The notes under the pieces: model-generated
Database searches by the model: none
The model's input: the letters and a program-made list of their open reading frames with translations, nothing else
What the model was told of the DNA's origin: nothing
Part shown: one piece after another, positions 56,302-64,000 of the stretch
How positions within the stretch are numbered: position 1 is the stretch's first letter
Layout of the letters: every line of letters starts with the position of its first letter
Made by a program: the position numbers and the translations under genes
DNA from: Elusimicrobiota bacterium
GTDB lineage: Bacteria > Elusimicrobiota > Elusimicrobia > UBA1565 > JACRDR01
Length of the DNA: 64,000 bases
Reading direction: 5' to 3'
NCBI GenBank assembly: GCA_016194745.1
Contig: JACQBA010000011.1
Span: 124,001-188,000 of the forward strand

Positions 56302-57347
56302 AGATCGTCCTCGACAAGATCGCCTCGACGACGCGCAACGCGCGCATCCCGCGGGAGGTCCTCCTGTCGGACGAGATCCCCGCACAGGAGGGCATGGTGC
56401 TCGCGGTCCGCATCCACGGGCGCAAGACCACCTACAACACGCTCGAGGACGTGCACGGGCGGATGATCGAGCTCAACGACGGCGACGTGATCGCCGGCGT
56501 CCTCGGCTCGCGGCGCGCGCTGCGCGGCTACGCGGGCGCCGTGCCGCCGAGCGTCAAGGTCGGCGACATGTTGGACGTCCTCAACCTGGGCGGCGTCATC
56601 GGCAAATGCACGTCGATCAACCTCGAGCTCGGCAAGCCGCTTCAGGCCGAGGTGTTGGGCCAGATCCTCTCGTTCCCGGTGCTCGGCGAGCGGCAAGGCG
56701 TGCCCGCGTCGATCAAGGCGGACGCGATCGCGTGGGCGGACAAGCTGGGCAAGACCGCGCCGATCGTGTACGTGGCCGGCACCTGCATGAACGCGGGCAA
56801 GACGTTCGCCTGCGGCGAGATCATCCGTCATCTGGCGAAGCAGGGATATCGCGTCTGCGGCGGCAAGCTCACGGGCGTCTCGCTCCTGCGCGACACCCTC
56901 AGCATGGTCGACCGCGGCGCGGTGAAGTCCTTGTCGTTCAACGACCTCGGCGTCGTCTCGACCTCGGAGGCGGTCTCGGTCCCCGTCTCGAAGGGCATCA
57001 TCAACGCCTTGAACAAGGAAGAGCCGGACTGCCTCGTGATCGAGCTCGGCGACGGGATCCTGGGCGAGTACGGCGTCCAGTCTATCCTGGGCGACGACGA
57101 GCTGATGGGCGCGGCCTCCATCCACGTCCTGTGCGCGACCGACCCCGTGGCGGCGTGGGGAGCGGTCGAGCTGTTCAAGGGACGCTTCAAGCGCGAGGTC
57201 GGGGTGATCTCCGGCCCCGCGACCGACAACGCGGTCGGCAAGGAGTTCATCGAGAATAAGATCGGAGTGCCCGCGATGAACGCCCGCATCGAGCCGGGCA
57301 AGCTCGGCGAGTTCGTCGAGGCGCGTGTCTTCGGGGCGAAGCGATGA
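56298..57347 (+). CDS. P-loop protein of unknown function inside the arginine operon
   Basis: 349 residues. The first ~150 residues form an alpha/beta domain with GVLGSRRALRGYAG and a hydrophobic VLNLGGVIG. A Walker A GTCMNAGKT sits at 161-169, followed by a MobB/BioD-like run IIRHLAKQGYRVCGGKLTG and DCLVIELGDGILGEYG as Walker B. The layout recalls DUF1611/DgcN-type and BioD-like enzymes, some of which ligate or acetylate amino acids. Both ends overlap argG and argC by 4 bases. It is the only gene in the operon with no assigned arginine step. I do not assign a function. Confidence 0.75.
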   Translation: MKIVLDKIASTTRNARIPREVLLSDEIPAQEGMVLAVRIHGRKTTYNTLEDVHGRMIELNDGDVIAGVLGSRRALRGYAGAVPPSVKVGDMLDVLNLGGVIGKCTSINLELGKPLQAEVLGQILSFPVLGERQGVPASIKADAIAWADKLGKTAPIVYVAGTCMNAGKTFACGEIIRHLAKQGYRVCGGKLTGVSLLRDTLSMVDRGAVKSLSFNDLGVVSTSEAVSVPVSKGIINALNKEEPDCLVIELGDGILGEYGVQSILGDDELMGAASIHVLCATDPVAAWGAVELFKGRFKREVGVISGPATDNAVGKEFIENKIGVPAMNARIEPGKLGEFVEARVFGAKR

Positions 57348-58375
57348 AGAAGCTCCGCGTCGGCATCGAGGGCGCCGCTGGCTACACGGGCGGCGAGCTC
57401 ATCCGCATTCTGCTGAACCACCCCAAGGTACAGATCGCGGCGGCCTCCTCCGGCACGTTCCCGGGCCAGCCCGTCTTCATGGCGCACCCGAACCTGCGCG
57501 GGCGGACGGACCTCGCCTTCGTGAAATCCCTCGATTACAAGGCGCTCGACTGCCTGTTCATCGCGGGAGGCCACGGCGACTCGATGACGAACGTCCCCGC
57601 CATCATCGACATGACGAAAGGAAAGATCCGGATCGTCGACCTTTCGGGGGATTTCCGGCTCATCGATCCCGAGGCATACCATACGTGGTACGGCAAGACG
57701 CACGAGGCGCCCGACCTGCTCAAACGCTTCGCCTACGGCCTGTCGGAGCTCAACACGAAGGAGATCGAGAACGCCAAGTGGGTGTCCAATCCGGGCTGCT
57801 TCGCGACGGCTGTCGCGTTGGCCCTCGGGCCGCTGGCCCAAGGCGGGGTCTCCGGCGTCGTGTCGGTGACCGCCGTGACGGGCTCGACCGGCTCGGGCGC
57901 GAGCCCGTCGCTCATCACGCACCACCCGACGCGCCACGCGAACATGAGGGCGTACAAGCCGTTCCAGCACCAGCACGTGCCGGAGGTCGAGCAGATCCTC
58001 GACCGCCTGAGCGGCGGCCGGGCGCTCAAGCTCTCGCTCATCCCGGTCTCCGGCCCCTTCGCCCGCGGCATCTACGCGGTGTGCCAGGTCGACCTGCCGA
58101 AGGGGATGACGGCGGCCAAGGTGAAGGAGCTCTACGCCTCTGCCTACAAGAACCGCCCGTTCGTGCGGCTGCTCGAGTGGCCGCCCAGTTTGAATGCCGT
58201 CGTGGGCAGCAATCATTGCGACCTTTACGTTTCGGTGCAGGACGGGCGGGTCGGCGTCATCTCGGCCATCGACAACCTGGTCAAGGGCGCCTCGGGACAA
58301 GCGGTGCAGAACCTCAATCTCATGATGGGCTGGGACGAGGCCGAGGGCCTCGCCTACGCCGGTTGCTTCCCATGA
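57344..58375 (+). CDS. argC: N-acyl-gamma-glutamyl-phosphate reductase
   Basis: 343 residues. NADP domain VGIEGAAGYTGGELIRILLNHP; catalytic C152 in SNPGCFATA; TGSTGSGASPSLITHHPTRH near the active site. Reduces N-acetyl- (or succinyl-) glutamyl phosphate to the semialdehyde. Overlaps argD by 4 bases. Confidence 0.94.
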   Translation: MKKLRVGIEGAAGYTGGELIRILLNHPKVQIAAASSGTFPGQPVFMAHPNLRGRTDLAFVKSLDYKALDCLFIAGGHGDSMTNVPAIIDMTKGKIRIVDLSGDFRLIDPEAYHTWYGKTHEAPDLLKRFAYGLSELNTKEIENAKWVSNPGCFATAVALALGPLAQGGVSGVVSVTAVTGSTGSGASPSLITHHPTRHANMRAYKPFQHQHVPEVEQILDRLSGGRALKLSLIPVSGPFARGIYAVCQVDLPKGMTAAKVKELYASAYKNRPFVRLLEWPPSLNAVVGSNHCDLYVSVQDGRVGVISAIDNLVKGASGQAVQNLNLMMGWDEAEGLAYAGCFP

Positions 58376-59535
58376 CGACCGCGCTCTCGACGTGGATGGC
58401 GGAGGAGGACCGGTTCCTGCTCCCGACCTACGAGAAGTTCCCGTTCGTGCTGGAGCGGGGCGAGGGCAGCTACGTCTGGGACGACGCGGGCGCGCGGTAT
58501 CTCGATTTCTACGGCGGACACGCCGTGGCGATCCTCGGGCACAGCCCAGCGCGGGTCGCCGCGGCGGTCGCCGATCAAGCGAAGCGTCTCATGTTCTATT
58601 CGAACCTCGCCTACAGCAAGGTCCGCGCCGAGGCGGCGCGCGCCTTGATCGAGCTCAACGGCCAGGCGGGAGCCCAGGTGTTCTTCTGCAACTCTGGCGC
58701 CGAGGCGAACGAGAACGCGATGCGGATCGCCCGGACGGCGACGGGGCGGCCCGGCATCGTCGCGACGGAGGGCTCTTTCCACGGCCGGACCGCGGGCGCT
58801 TTGGCCGCGACCGGGGCGGCGAAATACCGCAAGGGCGTCCGGGGACTCGCGGCGGATACGACGCATATGCCCTTCGGAGACATCGACGCCGCGAAATCGG
58901 CGATCACGGACCAGACGGCGGGCGTGATCCTCGAGCCGATACAAAGCGTCGCCGGGGTCCTCGAGGCGCCGTATGGCTACCTTCGGGAGCTCGATGCCCT
59001 GTGCCGGGCGCGCGGCGCGCTCCTCATCGTCGACGAGGTGCAGACGGGACTCGGACGCCTCGGGGCGCGGAGCGCGGCGGAGCTCTACGGCATCCGCCCG
59101 CAGCTGTCGGCCTTCGCCAAGGGCCTCGCCTCGGGCATCCCGTGCGGCGCGGTCCTCGTGTCCGCCGATATCGCTTCCAAGGTGAAGCCCGGCGGGCTCG
59201 GGTCGACGTTCGGCGGCGGGCCGGTCGCCTGCGCCGCCGCCCTGGCCACGCTCGAGGAAATCTCCTCGCGCAAGCTCTGGGAAAACGCCGCCGCGATGGA
59301 GGCCTTGATCCGCGGCACGTTCACGTTCCCCGCGATCCGGGAGATCCGCGGCAAGGGGCTCCTGCTCGGCCTCGTCCTCGACAAGCCGTCGAAGCCCGTG
59401 CGCGACGGGATCCTCAGCCGCGGCGTCCTCGTGGGCGGCGCGGACGACCCGAACGTGATCCGGCTCCTGCCTCCGCTCACGATCACCGCGGACGAAGTGG
59501 CGGTGCTCCGGGAAGCGCTGCGGGCGTCTCTATGA
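58372..59535 (+). CDS. argD: N-acylornithine aminotransferase
   Basis: 387 residues. Class III PLP enzyme: FFCNSGAEANENAM, TEGSFHGRTAGALAATG, LIVDEVQTGLGRLG and the Schiff-base lysine K250 in SAFAKGLASG. Acts on the acylated intermediate between argC and argF'. Overlaps on both sides by 4 bases. Confidence 0.94.
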   Translation: MTTALSTWMAEEDRFLLPTYEKFPFVLERGEGSYVWDDAGARYLDFYGGHAVAILGHSPARVAAAVADQAKRLMFYSNLAYSKVRAEAARALIELNGQAGAQVFFCNSGAEANENAMRIARTATGRPGIVATEGSFHGRTAGALAATGAAKYRKGVRGLAADTTHMPFGDIDAAKSAITDQTAGVILEPIQSVAGVLEAPYGYLRELDALCRARGALLIVDEVQTGLGRLGARSAAELYGIRPQLSAFAKGLASGIPCGAVLVSADIASKVKPGGLGSTFGGGPVACAAALATLEEISSRKLWENAAAMEALIRGTFTFPAIREIRGKGLLLGLVLDKPSKPVRDGILSRGVLVGGADDPNVIRLLPPLTITADEVAVLREALRASL

Positions 59536-60539
59536 CGGCCCACTTCACGCACCTCGCGGACCACCCGCGCGAGGAGCTCTTCGCGCTGGCCGACCTGGCC
59601 GCCAAGCTCAAGGCCTCCAAGTCGACGGAGCGGCCGCTCGCGGGTCGAAGCCTCGCGTTCTGCTTCATGAACCCCTCGCTCCGAACGCAGGTGTCCTTCG
59701 AGGTGGCGGCGGCCTCCCTCGGCGCGCACCCGCTGACCCTCAATCTCGGCCGCGACACCTGGCAGATGGAATTTGCCGAGGGCTCGATCATGGACGGCGC
59801 TCCCGCCGAGCACCTCAAGGAAGCGGTGCCCGTGCTCGCCCGCTATTGCGACGCCCTGGCGCTTCGTTCGTTCCCGGGCGGCAAGAGTTGGGACGAGGAT
59901 AAGACCGAGCCGTACCTGTCCGCCTTCAAGAAGTACTCGACCGTCCCGGTCATCAATCTCGAGTCCGCCACGGGCCATCCGTGCCAGGCGCTCGCCGACC
60001 TTATGACGATCCGGGAGCGGATGGAGCCAAAAGGGAAGAATTTCCTGCTGACTTGGGCGCCGCACGTGAAGCCCCTGCCCATGGCGGTGCCGAACTCCGC
60101 CGCGGAGATCGCAGCCGTCGCCGGGATGAACGTGACGATCGCCCGGCCGGAGGGCTTCGACCTCGATCCCGACGTGATGGCTCGGGTCAAGCGCTCCTGC
60201 GACGCCAACGGCGCCACGCTCCGAGTCACCGACGACGCGGCGAGCGCGTACGACGGCGCGCACGTCGTCTACGCCAAATCCTGGGGCGCCCTGTCGCGCT
60301 ACGGCGAGGCGCCCTCGGCGGACCCGGCGTTCCGGGCGAGATGGATCGCGACGGCGGCCAAGATGAAGCGCACCGACGACGCCATTTTCATGCATTGCCT
60401 CCCCGTCCGGCGGAACCTGGTCGTTGCGGACGAGGTCCTCGACGGGCCGTGGTCCGTCGTCGTGGACGAGGCGGAGAACCGGCTGCACACCGCGAAGGCC
60501 GTTCTACTCAAGCTGCTGCAAGGAGACAAAAGACGATGA
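59532..60539 (+). CDS. argF': N-acylornithine carbamoyltransferase
   Basis: 335 residues. Carbamoyl-phosphate motif FMNPSLRTQVSFEVAA (48-52 for PSLRT), HPCQ at 149-152, HCLPVRRN near the end. The MDGAPAEHLKEA loop, LTWAPHVKPLPMAVPNS and the KSWGALSRYGEA segment fit the acetylornithine (Xanthomonas) and succinylornithine (Bacteroides) enzymes better than plain ornithine carbamoyltransferase. The substrate-selecting loop carries Pro91-Ala92 where the acetyl type is said to have Glu. Acyl type: likely succinyl, uncertain. Confidence 0.88.
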   Translation: MTAHFTHLADHPREELFALADLAAKLKASKSTERPLAGRSLAFCFMNPSLRTQVSFEVAAASLGAHPLTLNLGRDTWQMEFAEGSIMDGAPAEHLKEAVPVLARYCDALALRSFPGGKSWDEDKTEPYLSAFKKYSTVPVINLESATGHPCQALADLMTIRERMEPKGKNFLLTWAPHVKPLPMAVPNSAAEIAAVAGMNVTIARPEGFDLDPDVMARVKRSCDANGATLRVTDDAASAYDGAHVVYAKSWGALSRYGEAPSADPAFRARWIATAAKMKRTDDAIFMHCLPVRRNLVVADEVLDGPWSVVVDEAENRLHTAKAVLLKLLQGDKRR

Positions 60540-61468
60540 CCGACTCGCCGATCATGCTCAGGCACGCGATCCCCTATATCCGCCTATATAAGGGAAAGAT
60601 CTTCGTCGTAAAGGTGGGCGGCCGCATCGTCGGCAAGCGCGACTCGCTCGACAGCCTCATCGAGGACGTCTCGCTCCTCCAGCAGGTCGGGGTCAAGATC
60701 GTCCTCGTGCACGGGGGCGGCCCGCAGGCGACGGAGATGTCGCGCAAGCTCGGCGTCGAGCCGCAGATCGTCAACGGGCGGCGCGTCACGGACGAGAAAG
60801 CCCTCGAGGTCGCCAAGATGGTCTACGCGGGCGCGCTAAACATCGACATCCTGTCGTCGTTCCGCGCGCATCATACGGCCGCAGTCGGCCTTTCCGGCGT
60901 CGACGCCGGCCTCATCACGGCGCGCCGACGGCCGAAGACGTGGGTCCAGCCCGTCGGTGAGGCGGAGGGCAGGGAAGTCGACTTCGGATTCGTGGGCGAC
61001 ATCGTGAAGGTGGACCCTCGCTCGGTTGAGCATCTCTTGGAGGGGGGCATGATCCCCGTGATTTCTTGCCTCGGCGCGGACGCCGAGGGCGCCATATTGA
61101 ACATCAACGCGGATTCCGTCGCGGAGGCGGTCGCCCGGGCGCTTCGGGCGGAGAAGCTCGTCGTGGTGACGGACACCGAGGGCGTGCTTAAGGACGTCAA
61201 TAATCCCGGGAGCCTCGTTTCCTACACGGACGTCGAGGAGATCGAGAAGTTCAAGCAGGAAGGCAAGCTCACCGGCGGCATGCTGCCCAAAGTCGACGCC
61301 TGCCTGAGCGCGCTCAAGGGCGGCGTGCGCCGCACCCACATCATCAACGGCCTCAAGCCCGAAGCCCTCCTGCGCGAGATCTTCACTAACTCGGGCTGCG
61401 GCACGATGATCGTCGAGAAGCGCGAGCGGCAGGCCTACCAGCAGACGGAGCTCCCGTCGCCCGCATGA
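60536..61468 (+). CDS. argB: N-acylglutamate kinase
   Basis: 310 residues. Amino acid kinase fold with FVVKVGGRIVGK, VLVHGGGPQATEMSRKLG, NINADSVAEAVARALRAEKLVVVTDTEGVL and KLTGGMLPKVDACLSAL. No acetyltransferase (GNAT) domain is fused to it, so it is not a bifunctional NAGS-NAGK. The C-terminal tail after the kinase fold is short. Confidence 0.94.
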   Translation: MTDSPIMLRHAIPYIRLYKGKIFVVKVGGRIVGKRDSLDSLIEDVSLLQQVGVKIVLVHGGGPQATEMSRKLGVEPQIVNGRRVTDEKALEVAKMVYAGALNIDILSSFRAHHTAAVGLSGVDAGLITARRRPKTWVQPVGEAEGREVDFGFVGDIVKVDPRSVEHLLEGGMIPVISCLGADAEGAILNINADSVAEAVARALRAEKLVVVTDTEGVLKDVNNPGSLVSYTDVEEIEKFKQEGKLTGGMLPKVDACLSALKGGVRRTHIINGLKPEALLREIFTNSGCGTMIVEKRERQAYQQTELPSPA

Positions 61469-62523
61469 ACGCGGTGGAGCTCCTGCGGGACCTGGTGCGC
61501 ATCCCTTCCGAGAGCGGGAAGGAGGACGCCGTCGTCGCCCGGCTCGAGGCGGCCTTCAAGGACCTCGGCTGGAAGGCGGTCCGCAGCGGACGCAACCTCC
61601 ACGCGTTCCTCGGAGACGGGCCCGGACCTCTTCTTCTCTTGAACTCCCACACGGACACCGTCCCCGTCGGCGCTAATTGGACGCGCGGCGCGCTCGAGGC
61701 GGAGGTCTCCGGCGGACGCATCTACGGACGGGGGACGAACGACGCGAAGGGCTGCCTCACCGCGATGATCCTCGGCGCCGCGGCCGCGTTCGGAAAGGAC
61801 GCGCCGCGCGGCCGCGTCTGCGTCGCGGCGACCTGCGAAGAGGAGATCAACGGAAAGGGCCTCGAATCTTTGATCGCGGAGCTTCCGAAGCCCGACGCCG
61901 CCGTCATCGGCGAGCCGACGGGACTCCAGCCGGCGGTGGCCCAGAAGGGCCTTCTCCTCCTCGAGATCACCGCGCACGGCCGTTCCGCACACGCCGCGTG
62001 GGGCGGCGGCGTCAACGCGGTCGAGTTGTCGGCCAAGGACGTGCTGGCGCTCGCGGGCCTGAAATTCGAGACGTCGCATCCCACGCTCGGCTCGCCGTCC
62101 GTCTGCGTCGCGCAGATCAACGGCGGGACGAGGCACAACGTCGTGCCGGACCGGTGCGTCTTCGTCGTCGACATCCGGACGACGCCGGACTACGCGCCGG
62201 AGGAGATCGTCGAGAAGGTGAAGGCGCTCGTGAAGGGCGAGGTCTCCGTCCGCTCCAAGCGTCTGGGCGCCGTCGCCACCGACCCCGGGCATCCGATCGT
62301 CCGGGCGGCCTTGGCCGCCAATCCCGGGGCCGCGCCCTACGGCTCGCCGACGCTGTCCGATTGGGTCTTTCTGAAGGGTGTCCCCACGGTCAAAGTCGGG
62401 CCGGGGGACTCCAAGCGTTCGCATACCCCGGACGAGTACCTCGAGACGGCGGAGCTCGAGGCGGGCGTGGGGTTCTACGAGAGATTGATCCGGAGCTACT
62501 TCGCCGGGGCGGCGCGCGCATGA
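61465..62523 (+). CDS. argE: M20-family N-acylornithine/acylcitrulline deacylase
   Basis: 352 residues. Zinc peptidase motifs: LNSHTDTVPVG, GRGTNDAKGCLTA, ATCEEEINGKG and AVIGEPTG, closing with a His-bearing GPGDSKRSHTPDEY. Given the acyl-carbamoyltransferase, its likely substrate is N-acylcitrulline. Linked to argB and argH by 4-base overlaps. Confidence 0.88.
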   Translation: MNAVELLRDLVRIPSESGKEDAVVARLEAAFKDLGWKAVRSGRNLHAFLGDGPGPLLLLNSHTDTVPVGANWTRGALEAEVSGGRIYGRGTNDAKGCLTAMILGAAAAFGKDAPRGRVCVAATCEEEINGKGLESLIAELPKPDAAVIGEPTGLQPAVAQKGLLLLEITAHGRSAHAAWGGGVNAVELSAKDVLALAGLKFETSHPTLGSPSVCVAQINGGTRHNVVPDRCVFVVDIRTTPDYAPEEIVEKVKALVKGEVSVRSKRLGAVATDPGHPIVRAALAANPGAAPYGSPTLSDWVFLKGVPTVKVGPGDSKRSHTPDEYLETAELEAGVGFYERLIRSYFAGAARA

Positions 62524-63920
62524 AGAAGCTCTGGCAGACGGACCAAAGCCTTGACGCCGCCGTCGAGGCGTACACCGTGGGCCGCGACCCCGAGCTCGAC
62601 GCCCGGCTCCTGCCGTACGAGGTTTACGGAAGCCTGGCGCACGCGGCCGGGCTCGTCAAGATCGGCGTCCTGAAGAAGACGGAATACGCTCGAATTCGCG
62701 AGGAACTGGGCCGCCTGCTCGCGAATGTCGACGCCTTTACGATCGCGCGCGAGCAGGAGGACATCCATACGGCCGTCGAGCAGGCGCTGACCGCCAAGCT
62801 CGGCGACGTCGGCGCGAAGGTCCACGCGGGCCGCAGCCGCAACGATCAAGTCCAGGTGAACCTGCGCCTCTTCCTCAAAGACCGCCTGCTCGCGATGGTC
62901 GGCCTCGTCTGCGAGACCGCGCGCGCCTGGGAGGAGTTCGGCCGCAAGCACGAGGCGAGCGTCCTGCCGGGTTATACCCATATCCAGCGCGCGATGCCGA
63001 CGACCATCGGGCATTGGGCCGCCTCCCACGCGGAGGCCATGCTCGAGAACGCCCGCACCCTGAGGGCCGCAATCGACGAGGCCGACGCCTGTCCGCTCGG
63101 CAGCGCCGCGGGTTACGGAGTGCCTCTGCCGCTGCGGCGCGATTACGTCGCGAAGCTCCTCGGCTTCTCGCGCGTGCAGCGCAATACGCTGCGCGTCCAA
63201 TCGAGCCGGCCGCGCGTCGAGGCGGCGGCCGTGTCCGCGCTGGCGCTCCTCGCGCGCGACCTTGGCGTCTTGGCGTGGGACCTCTCGCTTTATTCTTCCG
63301 CCGAGTTCGGCTTCGTCACGCTGGACAAGTCCTTCACGACCGGCAGCAGCATCATGCCGCAGAAAAAGAACCCCGACGTGGTCGAGCTGACGCGCGCCCG
63401 CGCGGCGCTCTTCCCGGGCTGGGTCGGCCAGATCCTCGCGATCGGTCAGCTGCCGTCCGGTTATCACCGCGACTACCAGCTGACAAAAGGCGTCCTCTTC
63501 GACGCCCTCGACACGGCCCGAGACATGACCGGGATCCTGCGCAGGATCCCCGCGTCGCTTACCGTGAACGCCGCGCGCTGCGCCGCGGCGATCACCGAGG
63601 ACATGCTCGCGACGCACGAGGCGGTCTCCTTGGTGAAAACGGGCATGCCGTTTCGCCGGGCCTACCGTCAGGTCGCCGAAAAGGCGCGGAGCGCCGGCTC
63701 GGCCTCGCGCGTCGTCTCGGCCCCCGAGCTGCCCGCGTATGCCGGCGCCCCCGGAAATCCAGGCTGGTCCGCCCTCGCGGCGGAGCGCGTCCGGTGGGAG
63801 CGATGGCAGACGAAGACGAGCGGCGAGCTTCGGCGGGCGTGGAGCCGCCTCGTCGGATCCGCGCATTTCGGACGGCACGTTCAGGCGACAGGATCGTCAC
63901 CGCTCCGTATTGTCAAATAG
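62520..63920 (+). CDS. argH: Argininosuccinate lyase
   Basis: 466 residues. Fumarase/aspartase fold: VHAGRSRNDQVQVNLRLFL, LPGYTHIQRAMPTTIGHW and the signature GSSIMPQKKNPDV. The last enzyme of the arginine operon; start overlaps argE by 4 bases. Its stop is at 63920, after which 17 bases lead to another ATG. Confidence 0.96.
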   Translation: MKKLWQTDQSLDAAVEAYTVGRDPELDARLLPYEVYGSLAHAAGLVKIGVLKKTEYARIREELGRLLANVDAFTIAREQEDIHTAVEQALTAKLGDVGAKVHAGRSRNDQVQVNLRLFLKDRLLAMVGLVCETARAWEEFGRKHEASVLPGYTHIQRAMPTTIGHWAASHAEAMLENARTLRAAIDEADACPLGSAAGYGVPLPLRRDYVAKLLGFSRVQRNTLRVQSSRPRVEAAAVSALALLARDLGVLAWDLSLYSSAEFGFVTLDKSFTTGSSIMPQKKNPDVVELTRARAALFPGWVGQILAIGQLPSGYHRDYQLTKGVLFDALDTARDMTGILRRIPASLTVNAARCAAAITEDMLATHEAVSLVKTGMPFRRAYRQVAEKARSAGSASRVVSAPELPAYAGAPGNPGWSALAAERVRWERWQTKTSGELRRAWSRLVGSAHFGRHVQATGSSPLRIVK

Positions 63921-63937
63921 GATATAGTGGCCGCAGG

Positions 63938-64000
63938 ATGGATTTCGTCAGCCGTCTCGACGCGGTCGAGATCATGGACACGGTCGAGCTCGCCGAGCCG
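63938..64000 (+). CDS. Start of an unidentified gene, cut by the window
   Basis: ATG 63938 opens an uninterrupted frame of 21 codons to the end (MDFVSRLDAVEIMDTVELAE). A GCAGGA lies just upstream. Too short to identify. It follows argH with an 17-base gap and could be part of the same transcript. Confidence 0.5.
   Translation, partial: MDFVSRLDAVEIMDTVELAEP

Overview
The window is about 64 kb of gene-dense, GC-rich chromosome with short gaps and many 1-4 bp stop/start overlaps. It comes from a diderm bacterium: there is a beta-barrel porin ending in Phe, a lipoprotein with a lipobox, and many signal peptides. The origin-type gene set (dnaA, dnaN, gyrB, gyrA, parA, parB, parS) places it near oriC. 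High GC, an HPr kinase/RapZ/mannose-PTS operon, acylornithine-type arginine synthesis and many orphan secreted proteins suggest an uncultured lineage such as Elusimicrobiota or a deltaproteobacterial relative. The lineage is my inference; the sequence alone does not settle it.

Layout. 1-7955 (minus): one operon hpf-hprK-rapZ-PTS IIA-IIB-IIC-IID-ptsH-ptsI-lepA, a sugar phosphotransferase and HPr-signalling unit. 7956-16876 (plus): candidate oriC with DnaA boxes, then dnaA, dnaN, a DciA-like gene, gyrB, a DUF899 thioredoxin-like gene and gyrA, closed by a strong terminator. recF is absent from the dnaN-gyrB interval. 17011-21758: four secreted orphan proteins, one a possible caspase-fold protein and two of them tandem paralogues; three of the four are followed by a terminator, and tandem FNR-type boxes lie upstream of the second gene. 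21828-25588: archease, RtcB, an exported protein and SerS. 25593-34190 (minus): parA, parB, an exported protein, asd, another exported protein, amtB, two cupredoxin-type proteins and a porin; parS lies 4 bp before parA. 34293-34583: an AT-rich, structured gap. 34584-40426: a nucleoside-type BMP/ABC importer operon ending in a glutamine synthetase-like gene.

40439-47562: mixed genes, including a second caspase-fold candidate with a small downstream ORF, an exported tyrosine phosphatase, DUF2062, a membrane glycosyltransferase, a zinc-ribbon protein, an MbfA-type iron exporter and a PH-domain protein. 47733-51205 (minus): a DUF3052 protein, arginine decarboxylase and a deoxyhypusine synthase-like enzyme. 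51349-54532: a degenerate HAD protein, a lipid kinase, and two paralogous exported proteins read toward it. 54603-63920: an arginine operon (argR, argG, P-loop gene, argC, argD, argF', argB, argE, argH) behind a near-consensus promoter covered by two ARG boxes; a further gene starts at the edge.

How the genes connect. The arginine operon uses the route through N-acylornithine and N-acylcitrulline, but no acylglutamate synthase is visible; an unexplained P-loop gene sits inside the operon. Arginine can be drawn off by SpeA to agmatine and then to the DHS-like enzyme. HprK and the phosphorylatable Ser of HPr tie the PTS to regulation. The most interesting leads are the P-loop gene in the arginine operon, the two His/Cys caspase-fold candidates, the SpeA/DHS-like pair and the paralogous secreted proteins with FNR boxes.
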